64,000 nucleotides of DNA from CAVTQY01 sp963736975. Lineage in GTDB: Bacteria > Pseudomonadota > Alphaproteobacteria > Acetobacterales > Acetobacteraceae. Location: NCBI GenBank assembly GCA_963736975.1, contig CAVTQY010000001.1, forward strand, positions 2,790,001 to 2,854,000, written 5' to 3'. Position numbers and translations under genes: made by a program. The notes under the pieces are model-generated. The model was not told where the DNA came from. It searched no databases and saw only the letters and a program-made list of their open reading frames with translations. This document shows positions 57,496 to 64,000 of the stretch, piece by piece. Numbering within the stretch: position 1 is the first letter of the stretch; each line of letters begins with the position of its first letter.

Positions 57496-58092
57496 ATGGG
57501 CAAGGGGCGGCTCGAGGCGTTCACCGACGGCGTGATCGCCATCATCATCACCATCATGGTGCTGGAGCTGAAGGCGCCGGCAACCAACAGCCTTGCCGGC
57601 CTGGCCGCGGTCGTCCCGATCCTGCTCGCCTACGCCCTGAGCTTCCTCAATGTGGGCATCTTCTGGAACAATCACCATCACATGCTGCACGCGACCCGGC
57701 AGATCAACGGGACCGTGCTGTGGGCCAATATGTTCCTGCTGTTCTGGCTGTCTCTTGTGCCGTTCGTGATCCGCTGGATGGATGATGCGGGGTTTGCGCC
57801 GTTGCCGACGGCGACCTACGGCTTCATTCTGGCGATGAGCGCGATCGGTTACACGCTGCTGGAGCGGAGCATCATCGCTTGCAATCGAAAGAATCCTACC
57901 CTGGCCGAAGCCGTTGGCAAGGACCGCAAGGGCAAGCTGTCGCTGCGGGCCTATATCGCGGCCATGCCGCTGGCTTTCGTCAACCCGTGGATCGCCATCG
58001 CGATCTATGTCGGCGTCGCCGTCATGTGGTTCATCCCCGACCGGCGGATCGAGTCGATCGCCCTGAACCGCGGCTCCGATTCGGCCGAATGA
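57496..58092 (+). CDS. TMEM175-type (DUF1211) potassium channel-like protein
   Basis: The 198-residue protein has six hydrophobic segments and the family signature at the first helix, RLEAFTDGVIAIIITIMVLELKAP (canonical FSDGV...LE). NVGIFWNNHHHMLHATRQI follows in the second to third helix region. Bacterial homologues form tetrameric K+-selective channels. ATG 57496 is just before this signature. It is divergent from the dehydrogenase gene and about 110 bases from the dppA-type gene. Confidence 0.88.
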   Translation: MGKGRLEAFTDGVIAIIITIMVLELKAPATNSLAGLAAVVPILLAYALSFLNVGIFWNNHHHMLHATRQINGTVLWANMFLLFWLSLVPFVIRWMDDAGFAPLPTATYGFILAMSAIGYTLLERSIIACNRKNPTLAEAVGKDRKGKLSLRAYIAAMPLAFVNPWIAIAIYVGVAVMWFIPDRRIESIALNRGSDSAE

Positions 58093-58199
58093 ACGCTTCA
58101 CCGTCCGGCCGAGGCCGGCGGAGGAGATGGAGCGGGTTTGGTTGCGGGGACGAGACCGACGCCATAGGGTAGGCAACAACGAAACGGGGAGATTGTCGG

Positions 58200-59762
58200 A
58201 TGCGTAGGATCGCAATTCTTCCGCTGGCTTTCTGCGCCCTGCTGGGGGTGCAAGTGGCTCGGGCGGCCGTGGGCGACAGCGCCGGCCAGCCGCTGGTGAT
58301 CGCCTTCAATGGTGGGGCGGTTACGCTCGACCCGATCATGCGGGCCGAAAGCACGACGACGGCGTGGCAGGGGCACATCTTCGACCCGATCACGATCGAA
58401 GGCACGCATGGCGAGTTGCTGCCGCGCATCGCGGTGAAATGGGAGAGCCTCAATCCGACGACATGGCGGCTGACCTTGCGGCAAGGGGTGAAGTTCCAGG
58501 ACGGAACGCCGATGACCCCGGACGATGTCGGACAGTCGATCCTGGACACCGGTCGGAACCCGAAGTCGCAGTTCCGCGAACTCGCGAACGGGGTCAGCGG
58601 CTACACGGTGAGCGGGCCGGATACAATCGACGTGACGTTCAGCCAGCCCGATCCGAATTTCCCGCTGCATTGCGAAGGCATTCCGGTAATGCCGGAGGCG
58701 CTGATCAAGAAGGAGGGGCGCGAGGCTTTCGCCAATCATCCCCTCGGCACGGGACCGTACAGTTTTGTTTCATGGCTGGCCGATGATCATCTCGATCTGG
58801 CTGCATGGGATGGGTTCTGGGGCGACAAGCCGGACTTTAGATACGTGCATCTGGAGAGCATTCCGAACGGCGCGACACGGCTGGCTTCGTTGCTGTCGGG
58901 ACAGGTGCAGGTAGCGGAGAAGATTGATCCTTCGGACTTCCGGCGGGTGAAGGACAGCGGCAAGGCGTATATCTCGCTGACGCCGGGACAGCGCACGATG
59001 TATCTGGCGATGGACTATTGGCGCGAGACCGGGTCGCCTGGCATGCCGGGCGGGGGGAAGAATCCGTTCATGGACCCGCGGGTGCGCGAAGCGGTGTGGA
59101 TGGCAATCAACGTACCGGCGATCAAGAACAAGATTTTCAATGGCGCGGCGGAAGCCGCCGCCCAGTTCACGGCGCACGGCGTGGAGGGGTTCGATCCGGG
59201 GCTGAAGGCGCCTGAGTACAGCGTCGCCGGGGCGAAGAAGCTGTTGGCTGAAGCGGGGTATCCGAACGGGTTCACGGTGCGGCTGGATGGGCCGAACGAC
59301 CGTTACCTGGAGGACAGCCTTGTCGAGCAGGCAATCGGTGGATTGCTGCAGCAGGCCGGGATCAAGGTGTCGGTCAATTCAGTTCCCAAGGCGGTGTTCT
59401 TCCCGCAGGTCGATAAAGGCGACTTTACCATGTATTTCGCCGGTTGGGGCAGCAACAGCGCAATCACCACCTGGGGCGCCGTGTTCCATTGTCGGGACCA
59501 AAAGGCGGGATTCGGCGTAACCAACCGGGAGCATTTCTGTGACGCCGAGGCCGACGCGACGATGGCCAAGGCGGGCAGCGATTTCGACACGGCGGCGCGC
59601 ACCAAGCTGATCCAGCAGGCATACTATGATGCCGATCATGTCAAATACGCCTACCTGCCGCTGTATTATGAGGACGTGATCGCCGGGGTAGCGAACTCGA
59701 TCGCTTATACCTCTCGTCAGGACGAGCAGATTTTCGCCTGGCAGATGACGCGTAAGCAGTAG
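58200..59762 (+). CDS. peptide/nickel-type ABC substrate-binding protein (SBP family 5)
   Basis: The 520-residue periplasmic receptor has a signal peptide (ending QVARA) and the family 5 fold: LVIAFNGGAVTLDPIMRAEST, WRLTLRQGVKFQDGTPMTPDDV, FANHPLGTGPYSFVSW, DPRVREAVWMAIN and KKLLAEAGYPNGF. It would deliver a peptide, glycoside or opine-like ligand to the permeases encoded directly downstream. No ATPases follow; the DppD/F-like pair at 39.6-41.6 kb could supply them. Confidence 0.9.
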   Translation: MRRIAILPLAFCALLGVQVARAAVGDSAGQPLVIAFNGGAVTLDPIMRAESTTTAWQGHIFDPITIEGTHGELLPRIAVKWESLNPTTWRLTLRQGVKFQDGTPMTPDDVGQSILDTGRNPKSQFRELANGVSGYTVSGPDTIDVTFSQPDPNFPLHCEGIPVMPEALIKKEGREAFANHPLGTGPYSFVSWLADDHLDLAAWDGFWGDKPDFRYVHLESIPNGATRLASLLSGQVQVAEKIDPSDFRRVKDSGKAYISLTPGQRTMYLAMDYWRETGSPGMPGGGKNPFMDPRVREAVWMAINVPAIKNKIFNGAAEAAAQFTAHGVEGFDPGLKAPEYSVAGAKKLLAEAGYPNGFTVRLDGPNDRYLEDSLVEQAIGGLLQQAGIKVSVNSVPKAVFFPQVDKGDFTMYFAGWGSNSAITTWGAVFHCRDQKAGFGVTNREHFCDAEADATMAKAGSDFDTAARTKLIQQAYYDADHVKYAYLPLYYEDVIAGVANSIAYTSRQDEQIFAWQMTRKQ

Positions 59763-59767
59763 GCGCG

Positions 59768-60688
59768 GTGGGACAATTCGTCGTCAGGCGGCTTGCGCAG
59801 GCGGTGTTTACCGTCTGGGTGGTGGTAACGCTGGTGTTTGCACTGATTCATGCGACCGGCAACCCGATTGCCGTGCTGGCGCCGGAGACAATGAGCGCGC
59901 ATGACCGGGCGGTGCTGGCGGCGAGCCTGGGGCTGGACCAGCCCATCCTGGTGCAATACGCGCGCTATCTCGGCGGCGTGCTGCACGGCGATCTCGGCTT
60001 GTCCTACTACAGCGGGCAGCCGGCGATGGGGCTGTTGCTGGAGCGCGTGCCGGTGACGGCCGAGCTTGTGCTGTTGGCAATCGCGGTGGCGACGGTATTC
60101 GGTCTTCCGTTCGGGATTTTCTCGGCGATCTGGCCGGACAGCGTGGTGGACCGGGTGCTGCGGGGGATTTCCGTGCTCGGGTCGTCCGTCCCGACATTCT
60201 TCCTGGGGATTCTGCTGATCTTTGCCTTTAGTGTGGCGTTGAATGTGCTGCCGGCATCGGGGGCCGGCAGCATCGATCATTTCATCATGCCGGCCTTCAC
60301 CTTGGCGTTCTTCCGGATTGCGTTGTTCACCCGGTTGACACGCAGCAGCCTGCTCGAGACGTTGTCGCAGAATTATGTGCGCACGGCTCGGGCGAAGGGT
60401 CTGTCCGAGCCGGTGGTGGTGATCAAGCACGCGCTGCGTACGGCGATGCTGCCGCTGATCACCGTGTTCGGCTTGCAGTTCGGACAATTGTTCGCCGGGG
60501 CGGTGATCACCGAGACGATCTTCGCCTTGCCGGGCATGAACCGGCTGGCACTGGAGTCGCTGTACCGGTTGGATTATCCGGTGGTGTTATCGTATGTGAT
60601 CGTCGTCGCAGCGATGTTTGCAGCGATCAACCTGATCGTCGATCTGCTGTATGGGGTATTCGATCCGCGGGTGGCTCATGCGGGGTAG
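59768..60688 (+). CDS. dipeptide-type ABC transporter permease (DppB-like)
   Basis: The 306-residue permease has six membrane helices and the DppB N-terminus (VVRRLAQAVFTVWVVVTLVFALIHATGNP). The EAA loop YVRTARAKGLSEPVVVIKHALRTAMLPLI contacts the ATPase, and the end is typical (NLIVDLLYGVFDPRV). The start is GTG 59768, five bases after the binding-protein stop. It pairs with the DppC-like gene downstream. Confidence 0.93.
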   Translation: MGQFVVRRLAQAVFTVWVVVTLVFALIHATGNPIAVLAPETMSAHDRAVLAASLGLDQPILVQYARYLGGVLHGDLGLSYYSGQPAMGLLLERVPVTAELVLLAIAVATVFGLPFGIFSAIWPDSVVDRVLRGISVLGSSVPTFFLGILLIFAFSVALNVLPASGAGSIDHFIMPAFTLAFFRIALFTRLTRSSLLETLSQNYVRTARAKGLSEPVVVIKHALRTAMLPLITVFGLQFGQLFAGAVITETIFALPGMNRLALESLYRLDYPVVLSYVIVVAAMFAAINLIVDLLYGVFDPRVAHAG

Positions 60689-61589
60689 GCTGCCCTGGGT
60701 GTCGATCGGGATACTACTTGCGCTGGTGCTGGCGGCGATCCTGGCGCCATGGATCGCACCGCATGATCCGGAAGAACAGTCGTTGTTGTCGCGGCTGGAC
60801 CCGCCTGTATGGATGGCGGGCGGCGATCCATCATACCTGCTCGGCAGCGACGGGCTTGGGCGGGATGTGCTGTCCAACATTCTGTTCGGGCTGCGCGTGA
60901 GCCTGCTGGCGGGGTTCGTGTCGGTGGCGATCAGTGTTGTCATCGGCGGGGTAGCGGGGTTGCTGGCGGGGTACCGGAGCGGGGGGTGGTTCAACGGCAT
61001 CGCGATGCGGCTGGTGGATATCCAGCTTGCTTTGCCCGCAGTGCTGCTCGCGTTGGCGGTGCTGGCGCTGACCGGGCGCGGGCTGTGGAAGGTGATTGCG
61101 GTTATTGGGGTGGTGGGTTGGGCGCAATATGCGCGGCTGGTGCGGGCGAGCGTGCTATCGGAGCGGCAGCGGGATTATGTGATTGCGGCGATGCTGGCGG
61201 GGGCGTCGCCGGCGCGGATCGTGTTCCGGCACCTGCTGCCGAATGTGCTGGGACCGTTGCTGGTGCAGATTTCAGTGGATATTCCGCGGGCCGTGGAGCT
61301 GGAGGCGTCGCTGTCGTTCCTGGGGCTTGGGGTGGCGGTGACGACGCCGTCATTGGGGCTGCGGGTGGCGCAAGGCTACCAGTACCTGTTCAGCGGGGCG
61401 TGGTGGCCTTCGGTGCTGCCGGGGGCGGCCCTGGTGCTGTTGGTGCTATCGGAGAACCTGATCGGGGATTGGGTGCGCGACGCGCTCGATCCGCGGGCGA
61501 GGCGGCGAATGGCGGGCACGGGGTGGTTTCGTGCTGGGTGGCAGCGGGTTAGGTTTGGCGGCCAGAGGATGGGTGGCCGAGCGGTTTAA
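60678..61589 (+). CDS. dipeptide-type ABC transporter permease (DppC-like)
   Basis: From ATG 60678, overlapping the DppB-like stop by 11 bases, the 303-residue permease has a first helix (WVSIGILLALVLAAILAPWIAPHDPE), LGSDGLGRDVLSNILFGLRVSL, the EAA loop DYVIAAMLAGASPARIVFRHLLPNVLGPL, and ELEASLSFLGLGV. The stop codon TAA at 61587-61589 lies inside the tRNA-Ser gene, so the last seven residues are encoded by tRNA sequence. The tail may have been replaced or extended. Confidence 0.92.
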   Translation: MRGRLPWVSIGILLALVLAAILAPWIAPHDPEEQSLLSRLDPPVWMAGGDPSYLLGSDGLGRDVLSNILFGLRVSLLAGFVSVAISVVIGGVAGLLAGYRSGGWFNGIAMRLVDIQLALPAVLLALAVLALTGRGLWKVIAVIGVVGWAQYARLVRASVLSERQRDYVIAAMLAGASPARIVFRHLLPNVLGPLLVQISVDIPRAVELEASLSFLGLGVAVTTPSLGLRVAQGYQYLFSGAWWPSVLPGAALVLLVLSENLIGDWVRDALDPRARRRMAGTGWFRAGWQRVRFGGQRMGGRAV

Positions 61590-61654
61590 GGCAGCGGTCT
61601 TGAAAACCGCCAACCCGCAAGGGTTCGTGGGTTCGAATCCCACCCCATCCGCCA
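61567..61654 (+). tRNA. tRNA-Ser(TGA)
   Basis: The 88-base sequence folds as a class II tRNA: acceptor stem GGATGGG pairs with CCCATCC, D-arm GTGGCCGAGCGGTTTAAGGC, anticodon stem GCGGT/ACCGC with loop CTTGAAA and anticodon TGA at 61601-61603, a variable arm CAACCCGCAAGGGTTC of serine type, T-arm GTGGGTTCGAATCCCAC, discriminator G and encoded CCA. Its first 23 bases overlap the end of the DppC-like frame. Confidence 0.96.
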
Positions 61655-61709
61655 TGTTATGTACCTAGCGAACCATATCGCTGCTTTTTTGCCGCTTGGA
61701 TGAAGCGGG

Positions 61710-62618
61710 CTAACTCGGTGGCTGGGCCGTCCGCGCCCTCAGCGTTTGCAGATAGGCGATGATGTCCTGCCGGCGCAGTGCGTCCGGCAGCCGGTAGGGC
61801 ATCAGCGCCCCCGGGATGAAGGCATCCGGACCGGCCAGCCATTTGTCCAGCGTCGCCGCGCTCCACACCAGACGCGCATGGCCCAGCGCGGTGGAATACG
61901 GGTAGCCCGGCACGCTCCCGGCCGCCCGGCCGACCACGCCTTCGAGCGGCGGCCCTACTTTGCTGCCCTCGAGCGAGTGGCACTCCGCGCAGACCGTCGC
62001 GAACAGCTTACGCCCGGCTTCGGCGTCCGGCGGGCGAGCCTCGAACCGGGCGAGGTCTTCCGCACCTTTCGGCCGCAATGACGGGAAGAACGTGTAGGAA
62101 AGCGTGATGTCGCTCACATCGGCCGCATCCGCATCTGCGGCCATGCGCGGATCGACAAAGAAATCCACCGGCATCTCCACGCTCTGATGCGCCCCGAGCC
62201 TCTCCTCGGTGAAGCAGAAGCATTGGACCTTCTTGAAGTAAGTGCCGATCTTTGCCGGCGTGACGTTGAACGTGGCGTGCCCGACGATGTCGTGGTCCGA
62301 CAGGTTCTCGGCCCTGAAAAAGACCAGCGTCTCCTGACCGAGATGCACCCGCACCTGTCGCTGCACCGGGGCGAAGCGCCACGGCATCCCGGGTGCCACA
62401 TTGGTATCGAATGATACCGTCACTATGCGTGGCAATTCCGTGGCGCTGTCCGCCGCCACGCGCTGTGTGGTGCCGAGTGCGCCGGTGGCCTGGCAGAACA
62501 GCCGGTACAGCGTGACGGAATAGGAAACCAGCGTGGTCATCACGCCGACAGCCAGCAACAGCCCGGCGAGGGTCACGAACTTGCTGCGAAGCCGCGGCGG
62601 CGGAATACGGGCAGGCAT
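61710..62618 (-). CDS. Cox11/CtaG copper chaperone fused to cytochrome c domain
   Basis: The 302-residue protein has an N-terminal membrane helix (FVTLAGLLLAVGVMTTLVSYSVTLYRLFCQATG), then the periplasmic Cox11 domain (MPWRFAPVQRQVRVHLG, ENLSDHDIVGHATFNVTPAKIGTYFKKVQCFCFTEE, with the copper-binding CFC at 133-135, and MPVDFFVDPR). After SYTFF a class I cytochrome c domain follows, with CAECH (210-214) and axial-ligand candidate M273. Cox11 inserts CuB into cytochrome oxidase; the covalent haem domain could supply or sense electrons. No oxidase genes are adjacent. Both domains are complete, so it is a real fusion. Confidence 0.88.
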   Translation of the reverse strand: MPARIPPPRLRSKFVTLAGLLLAVGVMTTLVSYSVTLYRLFCQATGALGTTQRVAADSATELPRIVTVSFDTNVAPGMPWRFAPVQRQVRVHLGQETLVFFRAENLSDHDIVGHATFNVTPAKIGTYFKKVQCFCFTEERLGAHQSVEMPVDFFVDPRMAADADAADVSDITLSYTFFPSLRPKGAEDLARFEARPPDAEAGRKLFATVCAECHSLEGSKVGPPLEGVVGRAAGSVPGYPYSTALGHARLVWSAATLDKWLAGPDAFIPGALMPYRLPDALRRQDIIAYLQTLRARTAQPPS

Positions 62619-62729
62619 GTGCCGGCTCCACTATCACCACGCGATTTGCCTGGCAAAAGCTCGGGATCAACTCGGCCGCCCGTCCGGTGTGCAATCCCTC
62701 GTCTGAACCCAAAACAGGAGATGTCCGCC

Positions 62730-63056
62730 ATGGCAAAGCAACCATCGACGGCCGCGCGTGACCGCGTGCGCAATACCGTTCCCAAACTGGTGCAGGCGAC
62801 AGAAGAATGGCTGTTCGGTGACATCTGGGAGCGTCCACAGCTTTCCAAACGCGACCGCAGCCTGATCACTTGCGCCGTGCTGGTCGCGACCTACCGCCCC
62901 GAACAGCTTCGCGGCCATCTGCAGCGCGCGCTGGCGAACGGGCTCTCGAAGGAGGAGCTGTCCGAACTGATCACCCACATCGCCTTCTACGGCGGCTGGC
63001 CCTGCGCGATGACCGCGGCCAACGTCGCCCGCGAGGTGTTTGAGGAAAACGAGTAG
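62730..63056 (+). CDS. carboxymuconolactone decarboxylase family protein
   Basis: The 108-residue protein is an all-helical CMD/AhpD-fold protein with RDRSLITCAVLVATYRPEQLRGHLQRALANG and ELSELITHIAFYGGWPCAM, matching the 4-carboxymuconolactone decarboxylase subgroup and not AhpD: the paired redox CxxC is absent. Many such proteins act outside protocatechuate breakdown and their reaction is unknown. AGGAG nine bases before ATG 62730 supports this start over 62721. It precedes the dehydrogenase gene by 4 bases. Confidence 0.82.
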   Translation: MAKQPSTAARDRVRNTVPKLVQATEEWLFGDIWERPQLSKRDRSLITCAVLVATYRPEQLRGHLQRALANGLSKEELSELITHIAFYGGWPCAMTAANVAREVFEENE

Positions 63057-63060
63057 GCAC

Positions 63061-63993
63061 ATGCAGATCGGCTTCATTGGGCTCGGCACGATGGGGGCCA
63101 GCATGGCCGCCAACCTGCAAAAGGCCGGGCACGCGCTGGTCGTGCACGATGCCCGCCGCGACGCAGCCCAGCGCCATATCGCGGCCGGCGCGCGCTGGGC
63201 CGCGACGCCGCAGGCTGTGGCCGAGCAGACCGAACTGATCTTCACCTCGTTGCCCGGTCCGCCGGAAGTCGAGGCGGTGGCGCTCGGTCCCGGCGGGCTG
63301 CTCTCCGGCATCCGCTCCGGCACCGCCTTGTTCAACCTCACCACCAATGCGCCGGCGACCGTGCGCAAGGTGCACGCGGCCTTCGCCGAAAAGAGCGCGC
63401 ACGCGCTGGATGCGCCGGTCAGCGGCGGCCCCCGCGGCGCCGCCTCCGGCAAGCTCGCCATCTGGGTCGGCGGCGAGCAGGCAGTGTTCGAGCAATGGAA
63501 GCCGGTGCTGGACGCGATCGGCGACCAGGCACGCTATGTCGGGCCGATCGGCGCCGGCTCGGTCGCCAAGCTGGTGCATAACTGCCTGGGCTATATCCTC
63601 ACCACCGGCCTGGCGGAGGTATTCACCATGGGCGTGAAGGCCGGCATCGAGCCGCTGGCGATCTGGGAGGCGGTACGCCAGGGCGCGCTCGGACGACGCG
63701 GCGCCTTCGACGGCATGCCAGATCAGTTCCTTTCCAACCAGTACGAACCGCCGGCTTTTGCGCTTAAACTCGCCCACAAGGACGTGTCGCTCGCCTGCGC
63801 GCTGGGTCGCGAAGTCGGTGTGCCGATGCGGCTGGCCAACCTCGTGCTGGCGGAAATGACGGAGGCCCTGAACCGCGGCTGGGGCGACCGGGATTCGCGC
63901 TCGGCTATGCTGTTGCAGGTGGAACGGGCCGGCGTGACGATCGACGTCGATCCGCAGCGTCTGGCCGAAGCGGTCGAAGGCATGAAGCGCTGA
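63061..63993 (+). CDS. 3-hydroxyisobutyrate dehydrogenase-like beta-hydroxyacid dehydrogenase
   Basis: The 310-residue NAD(P)-dependent enzyme has IGFIGLGTMGASMAANLQKAGH at the start, LDAPVSGGPRGAASGKLAIWVGG, and the catalytic Lys region GSVAKLVHNCLGYILTTGLAE. This is the general pattern of the beta-hydroxyacid dehydrogenase family (3-hydroxyisobutyrate, tartronate semialdehyde, 6-phosphogluconate relatives). The substrate is undetermined. It is co-directional with the preceding CMD-like gene, and its stop overlaps a following ATG as TGATG. Confidence 0.88.
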   Translation: MQIGFIGLGTMGASMAANLQKAGHALVVHDARRDAAQRHIAAGARWAATPQAVAEQTELIFTSLPGPPEVEAVALGPGGLLSGIRSGTALFNLTTNAPATVRKVHAAFAEKSAHALDAPVSGGPRGAASGKLAIWVGGEQAVFEQWKPVLDAIGDQARYVGPIGAGSVAKLVHNCLGYILTTGLAEVFTMGVKAGIEPLAIWEAVRQGALGRRGAFDGMPDQFLSNQYEPPAFALKLAHKDVSLACALGREVGVPMRLANLVLAEMTEALNRGWGDRDSRSAMLLQVERAGVTIDVDPQRLAEAVEGMKR

Positions 63994-64000
63994 TGGATCT
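63993..64000 (+). CDS. possible start of a further gene, cut by the window end
   Basis: ATGGATCT begins in TGATG overlap with the preceding stop, which suggests another coupled gene. Only two codons are visible, so nothing can be said of its product. Confidence 0.3.

Noticed and set aside
59717..60487. 256-codon minus-strand frame opposite dppB
   Set aside because: It is antisense to a well-supported permease and is Gln/His/Arg-rich, typical of a shadow frame.
61446..61655. Minus-strand frame beginning MADGVGFEPTNPCGLAVF
   Set aside because: This is the familiar false protein produced by reading a tRNA-Ser gene on the opposite strand.

Overview
The window is high-GC DNA from an alphaproteobacterium. 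The order mnmE-mnmG-rsmG-parA-parB with a parS palindrome, the divergent tsaD/hemC pair followed by hemD, a mitofilin-like gene and hemY, and the overall gene content fit Rhodospirillales/Acetobacterales, most likely Acetobacteraceae. This is an inference from gene order and protein resemblance; no search was run. The mnmE-to-parB block is usually close to the chromosome origin in this class, but I saw no oriC.

Layout. 0-4.3 kb: a gamma-butyrobetaine hydroxylase-like dioxygenase, a His-rich lipoprotein, and decayed mobile DNA (GIY-YIG, serine resolvase and IS256 remnants) reaching the 3' end of tsaD. 4.2-9.4 kb: tsaD divergent from a tightly overlapping hemC-hemD-mitofilin-hemY operon. 9.4-13.5 kb: a broken phosphotransacetylase, a frameshifted NRAMP-type transporter, a secreted dienelactone hydrolase-like protein between two copies of a GC-rich repeat, and an IS630 remnant. 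13.5-17.3 kb: a secreted Gly/Asn-repeat protein, a surface-antigen-like lipoprotein and a GspA/ExeA-like membrane ATPase. 17.5-20.4 kb: an insert of unfamiliar, less GC-rich genes between two near-identical 301-bp copies of the parB 3' end. 20.1-25.7 kb: parB-parA-rsmG-mnmG and mnmE. 25.7-30.9 kb: DUF4239, a poxB remnant, CorA, an acetyltransferase, a cupin, a second resolvase remnant and a decayed VapD toxin pair. 30.9-37.8 kb: housekeeping genes (rRNA pseudouridine synthase, glutamine amidotransferase, tadA, purD, xseA, pal, cpoB).

37.9-42.6 kb is a sugar-acid/uptake cluster: an NAD-dependent epimerase/dehydrogenase, two SMP-30 lactonase-like proteins and two dipeptide-type ABC ATPases without permeases. 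42.6-50.7 kb: a response regulator with an HWE-type kinase, a TerB-like protein, a DinG-type helicase, a PRC-barrel protein and an orphan branched-chain-type binding protein. 50.8-55.0 kb: tkt-gap-pgk. 55.1-57.4 kb: a DadA-like oxidase coupled to a 3-hydroxyacyl-CoA dehydrogenase. 57.5-64 kb: a TMEM175-type channel, dppABC-type transporter genes without ATPases, tRNA-Ser(TGA), a Cox11-cytochrome c fusion, a carboxymuconolactone decarboxylase-like protein and a 3-hydroxyisobutyrate dehydrogenase-like protein.

Three themes stand out. A GC-rich palindromic repeat recurs at six places and is translated as part of MnmE, the 23S pseudouridine synthase, PurD and a response regulator. The parB tail is duplicated around a small foreign insert, and the copies differ only at synonymous positions apart from the last codon. 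Several otherwise well-preserved genes carry single frameshifts (NRAMP, kinase, SMP-30, lipoprotein, VapD), which are either real decay or assembly errors. I did not recognise a complete defence system, prophage or CRISPR array.
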